Part shown: in pieces, positions 6,247-8,059 of the stretch
How the letters are laid out: every line of letters starts with the position of its first letter
Numbering within the stretch: position 1 is the stretch's first letter
NCBI GenBank assembly: GCA_937138275.1
Contig: CAKZOY010000139.1
Coordinates: forward strand, 1 to 8,059
Length of the DNA stretch: 8,059 nt
Reading direction: 5' to 3'
Source: an uncultured Chloroflexota bacterium
GTDB taxonomy: Bacteria > Chloroflexota > Anaerolineae > B4-G1 > DUEL01
The notes under the pieces: model-generated
Told to the model about the DNA's origin: nothing
Databases searched by the model: none
Seen by the model: only the letters and a program-made list of their open reading frames with translations
Translations under genes and position numbers: made by a program

Positions 6247-7338
6247 TCACAGGACCTCTCCGCGCTCCATAAACTCGTTCACTGCTGCGACGATTTTCTC
6301 CAGGTCGGAGAGCGTTAGGCCTGGATGGACGGGGAGGGAAAGTACCTCTTCCGCTGCCCGCTCTGCTTCGGGCAGGGAAACCGTGTATCCCAGTTCTTCC
6401 ACGTACAATCGCTGACGATGAACGGGAATGGGATAATAGATCTCCGTCCCTATGCCCCGTTCCTGTAGGTAGGCTCGCAGGGCATCCCGCTTCCCGTTGG
6501 GAACACGGATGGTGTACTGATGAAACACGTGGGTGCGATCGGCCGGGACGGTCGGGACAACCACTCCCCGGAGATGCTCGTTAAAGAACCGGGCATTCGC
6601 TTGCCGAATCCGATTGAACTGTTCCAGTTTGGGGAGTTGGGCCAGCCCGATCGCCGCGTGAACGTCCGTCATCCGAAAGTTAAAACCCAGTTCCTCGTGG
6701 AAGTACCGCTTCCGCATGCCGTGATTTCGGATCATCCGACAGCGTTCGGCGAGCGCTGGATCATCGGTGGTGATCATTCCTCCCTCACCGGAGGTGATGT
6801 TCTTGGTGGGATAGAACGAAAAAACCCCCGTGCCGAAAGAACCGACCTTGCGCCCTCTGTACTCCGCCCCATGAGCCTGGCAGGCATCCTCAATGACGAT
6901 CACTCCATGTTTCTCTGCGATCGCCATGATCGGGGCCATATCGCAAGGCAATCCGTAGAGATGAACGACCAGAATCGCTTTTGTGCGGAGTGTTATGGCC
7001 GCCTCTATTCTCTCCAGGTCTATATTGAAAGTGCGCGGGTCTATGTCTACGAAAACAGGGCGAGCCCCTACGTATACCGCACTATTCGCAGAAGCGATAA
7101 AAGTGAACGGAGATGTGATCACCTCATCCCCTGGGCCGATACCATGGGCCAGCAGGGCGATGTGCAGCGCCGTGGTGCCCGAGGACGTAGCGATGGCATA
7201 TTTTACCCCGCAGATTTGAGCGAAGGCTTCCTCAAAAGCCTGCACGCGCGGCCCCTGGGCCAGGATGCCCGATTTCAAGACCTCGGTAACCGCCTCTATT
7301 TCCTCGTCTCCTATCTGAGGTCTTGCGATGGGGATCAT
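6247..7338 (-). CDS. wbpE: WbpE/WlbC-type PLP-dependent sugar aminotransferase (DegT/DnrJ/EryC1/StrS family)
   Basis: This 363-aa protein is predicted to transfer an amino group from glutamate to C3 of the 3-keto UDP-GlcNAc uronate made by the WbpB-type dehydrogenase encoded next, giving the 3-amino sugar that WbpD acetylates. Fold type I aminotransferase signatures are complete: SSGTTALH (52-59) for phosphate binding, EDACQAHGAEY (150-160) with the conserved Asp, and FYPTKNITSGEGGM (175-188) with the Schiff-base lysine K179. RNHGM (204-208) and YYPIPVH (301-307) are typical late-domain motifs of the family. The length is normal. The gene starts by a 4-nt ATGA overlap with the acetyltransferase gene and ends 34 nt before the dehydrogenase gene. 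DegT enzymes with other substrates (C4 amination, for example) share these motifs. The specific assignment therefore rests on the neighbouring WbpB, WbpD and WbpI homologues. Confidence 0.88.
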   Translation of the reverse strand: MIPIARPQIGDEEIEAVTEVLKSGILAQGPRVQAFEEAFAQICGVKYAIATSSGTTALHIALLAHGIGPGDEVITSPFTFIASANSAVYVGARPVFVDIDPRTFNIDLERIEAAITLRTKAILVVHLYGLPCDMAPIMAIAEKHGVIVIEDACQAHGAEYRGRKVGSFGTGVFSFYPTKNITSGEGGMITTDDPALAERCRMIRNHGMRKRYFHEELGFNFRMTDVHAAIGLAQLPKLEQFNRIRQANARFFNEHLRGVVVPTVPADRTHVFHQYTIRVPNGKRDALRAYLQERGIGTEIYYPIPVHRQRLYVEELGYTVSLPEAERAAEEVLSLPVHPGLTLSDLEKIVAAVNEFMERGEVL

Positions 7339-7940
7339 ACTATGGCCCTCCAATCATCAAGGGAGATAAGGATTTCACGGCCACAGTGTGGACAACAGAG
7401 CGCGACGGATTCGCCGGAGCGACCCTTTTCCTCCAATCGCCTCCCACAGGGGCAGACAAACCCGTGCAGGCGAGCAGGGTTTCCGTAAACCAACCCATAT
7501 GGGGGGACATCGTGGGTGACCACGCTTCCCGCGCCGATGATCGCCCACTCTCCAATGGTGACCCCACAGCGGATAGTGGCATTTGCGCCGATGGAAGCCC
7601 CCCGTCCTATACAGGTTTCCACCAGCGTCCAATCCTCAGCCCCTTTCAACGAGCCATCGGGGTTCACTGCGCGGGGGTAGAGGTCATTGGTGAAGCAGAC
7701 GTGCGGGCCGATAAAGGCTCCCTCTTCTATCGTCACTCCCCGATAGATAGATACGTAGTTTTGAATTTTGACTTTGTCTCCGATCCTGACCCCGGCGTCT
7801 ATGTACACCCCTTTGCCGATGATACAGTTCTTTCCAACTTGTGCTTCCTCCCTTATCTGGGCGTGGTGCCAGACGGAGGTGCCATCGCCTATGAGGGCTT
7901 TTGGCGAAACCTCGGCAGTGGGATGAATGCGAATCGCCAT
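7335..7940 (-). CDS. wbpD: WbpD/WlbB-type UDP-sugar N-acetyltransferase with C-terminal zinc ribbon
   Basis: This 201-aa left-handed beta-helix acyltransferase is predicted to acetylate the 3-amino group of UDP-2-acetamido-3-amino-2,3-dideoxyglucuronate with acetyl-CoA, in the cytoplasm. Hexapeptide repeats run from about residue 2 to 145 (for example IGKGVYIDAGVRIGDKVKI at 41-59 and IGRGASIGANATI at 111-123). They are interrupted by a loop with FTNDLYPRA (83-91), typical of this family, and closed by YGNPAR (152-157). An unusual tail follows: C163-P-C165-G and C183-P-H-C186-G, which looks like a small zinc ribbon. I chose the ATG at 7940 rather than an upstream in-frame start at 8027. The helix begins immediately with AIRIHPTAEV, an AGGAG lies 4 nt upstream (7945-7949), and the 8027 start would overlap the preceding gene. 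The stop TGA shares bases with the next gene's ATG (ATGA, 7335-7338). The neighbours supply the other four steps of the same pathway. Confidence 0.88.
   Translation of the reverse strand: MAIRIHPTAEVSPKALIGDGTSVWHHAQIREEAQVGKNCIIGKGVYIDAGVRIGDKVKIQNYVSIYRGVTIEEGAFIGPHVCFTNDLYPRAVNPDGSLKGAEDWTLVETCIGRGASIGANATIRCGVTIGEWAIIGAGSVVTHDVPPYGLVYGNPARLHGFVCPCGRRLEEKGRSGESVALCCPHCGREILISLDDWRAIV
7347..7351 (-). promoter_or_regulatory. Ribosome binding site deciding the aminotransferase start
   Basis: GGAGG on the minus strand lies 8 nt before the ATG at 7338 and inside the last codons of the upstream acetyltransferase gene. It favours the 7338 start (MIPIARPQIG, the usual DegT beginning) over an in-frame start at 7353 that would add five residues. 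The shared ATGA suggests translational coupling. Confidence 0.7.
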
Positions 7941-7954
7941 AGGACTCCTGCCGT

Positions 7955-8059
7955 TTATTCTCCGGACGAATGGACGGGGAGAAGTTCCTGAATCCTCTTC
8001 CGAATCCCCTCCTCCCCCGGCCGCCACTCCAGGGCCTGGCGGTAGGCGGCGAGGGCGCC
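7955..8059 (-). CDS. C-terminal end of a probable TPR-repeat protein (partial)
   Basis: This reading frame enters from the right edge and ends at a TAA (7957-7955). It encodes 34 visible residues beginning GALAAYRQALEWRPGEEGIR and ending HSSGE. The pattern A..AY.QAL...P is the second helix of a tetratricopeptide repeat followed by the start of the next one, so the gene is probably a TPR protein; the rest is outside the window. Its stop lies 14 nt before the start of the N-acetyltransferase, so the two are probably co-transcribed. Proteins with TPR domains are common near polysaccharide loci, but no specific role can be read from this tail. The TPR reading rests on one partial repeat, so it is moderate; that this is a coding end is more certain, because the frame fits the spacing and the downstream ribosome site. 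Confidence 0.6.
   Translation of the reverse strand, partial: GALAAYRQALEWRPGEEGIRKRIQELLPVHSSGE

Noticed and set aside
6520..7991. Plus-strand open frames at 6520-7488 and 7323-7991
   Set aside because: Both are antisense to the aminotransferase and acetyltransferase genes, which carry complete family motifs.
7941..8027. A 29-residue N-terminal extension of the acetyltransferase from 8027
   Set aside because: It would overlap the TPR-like coding end in another frame, and the extra residues are low-complexity. The 7940 ATG has its own ribosome site and begins the beta-helix directly.

Overview
The window is a bacterial surface-polysaccharide (O-antigen or capsule type) gene cluster. Every gene I can support lies on the minus strand, so transcription runs from the right end (8059) to the left end (1). 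The host cannot be named from the sequence. Short-spaced Shine-Dalgarno sites, tight gene packing and a moderately GC-rich right-hand part point to a bacterium. A Chloroflexota-like or similar environmental lineage is only a weak guess.

Right part, 2757-8059: a compact operon. The tail of a TPR-like protein (7955-8059) is followed by five sugar-nucleotide enzymes: a WbpD-type N-acetyltransferase (7335-7940), a WbpE-type DegT aminotransferase (6247-7338), a WbpB-type Gfo/Idh/MocA dehydrogenase (5214-6212), a UDP-sugar 6-dehydrogenase (3895-5217) and a WbpI-type 2-epimerase (2757-3893). Junctions are 14 nt, an ATGA overlap, 34 nt, an ATGA overlap and 1 nt. Together they match the complete Pseudomonas aeruginosa/Bordetella route to UDP-2,3-diacetamido-2,3-dideoxy-mannuronic acid (UDP-ManNAc3NAcA): C6 oxidation, C3 oxidation, C3 transamination, N-acetylation and C2 epimerisation.

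Middle, 1463-2791: a multi-spanning Wzx-type flippase whose start overlaps the epimerase end by 35 nt. It would move the lipid-linked oligosaccharide across the membrane. No glycosyltransferase or polymerase is visible here, so the rest of the assembly machinery must lie outside the window.

Left part, 1-1460: AT-richer and visibly scarred. A SAM-dependent methyltransferase (start 1173) is broken by an apparent 2-nt TA insertion near 387-390; its C-terminal third continues in another frame to 71. It lies between two remnants of polysaccharide-deacetylase 3' ends (about 1-108 and 1222-1452), which share an ~80-nt direct repeat at about 78% identity. This looks like a recombination zone at the edge of the cluster. 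No RNA gene, CRISPR array, transposase or clear terminator was seen. I see no evidence of a wholly new system; the points of interest are the intact five-step pathway and the decayed, repeat-flanked methyltransferase locus.
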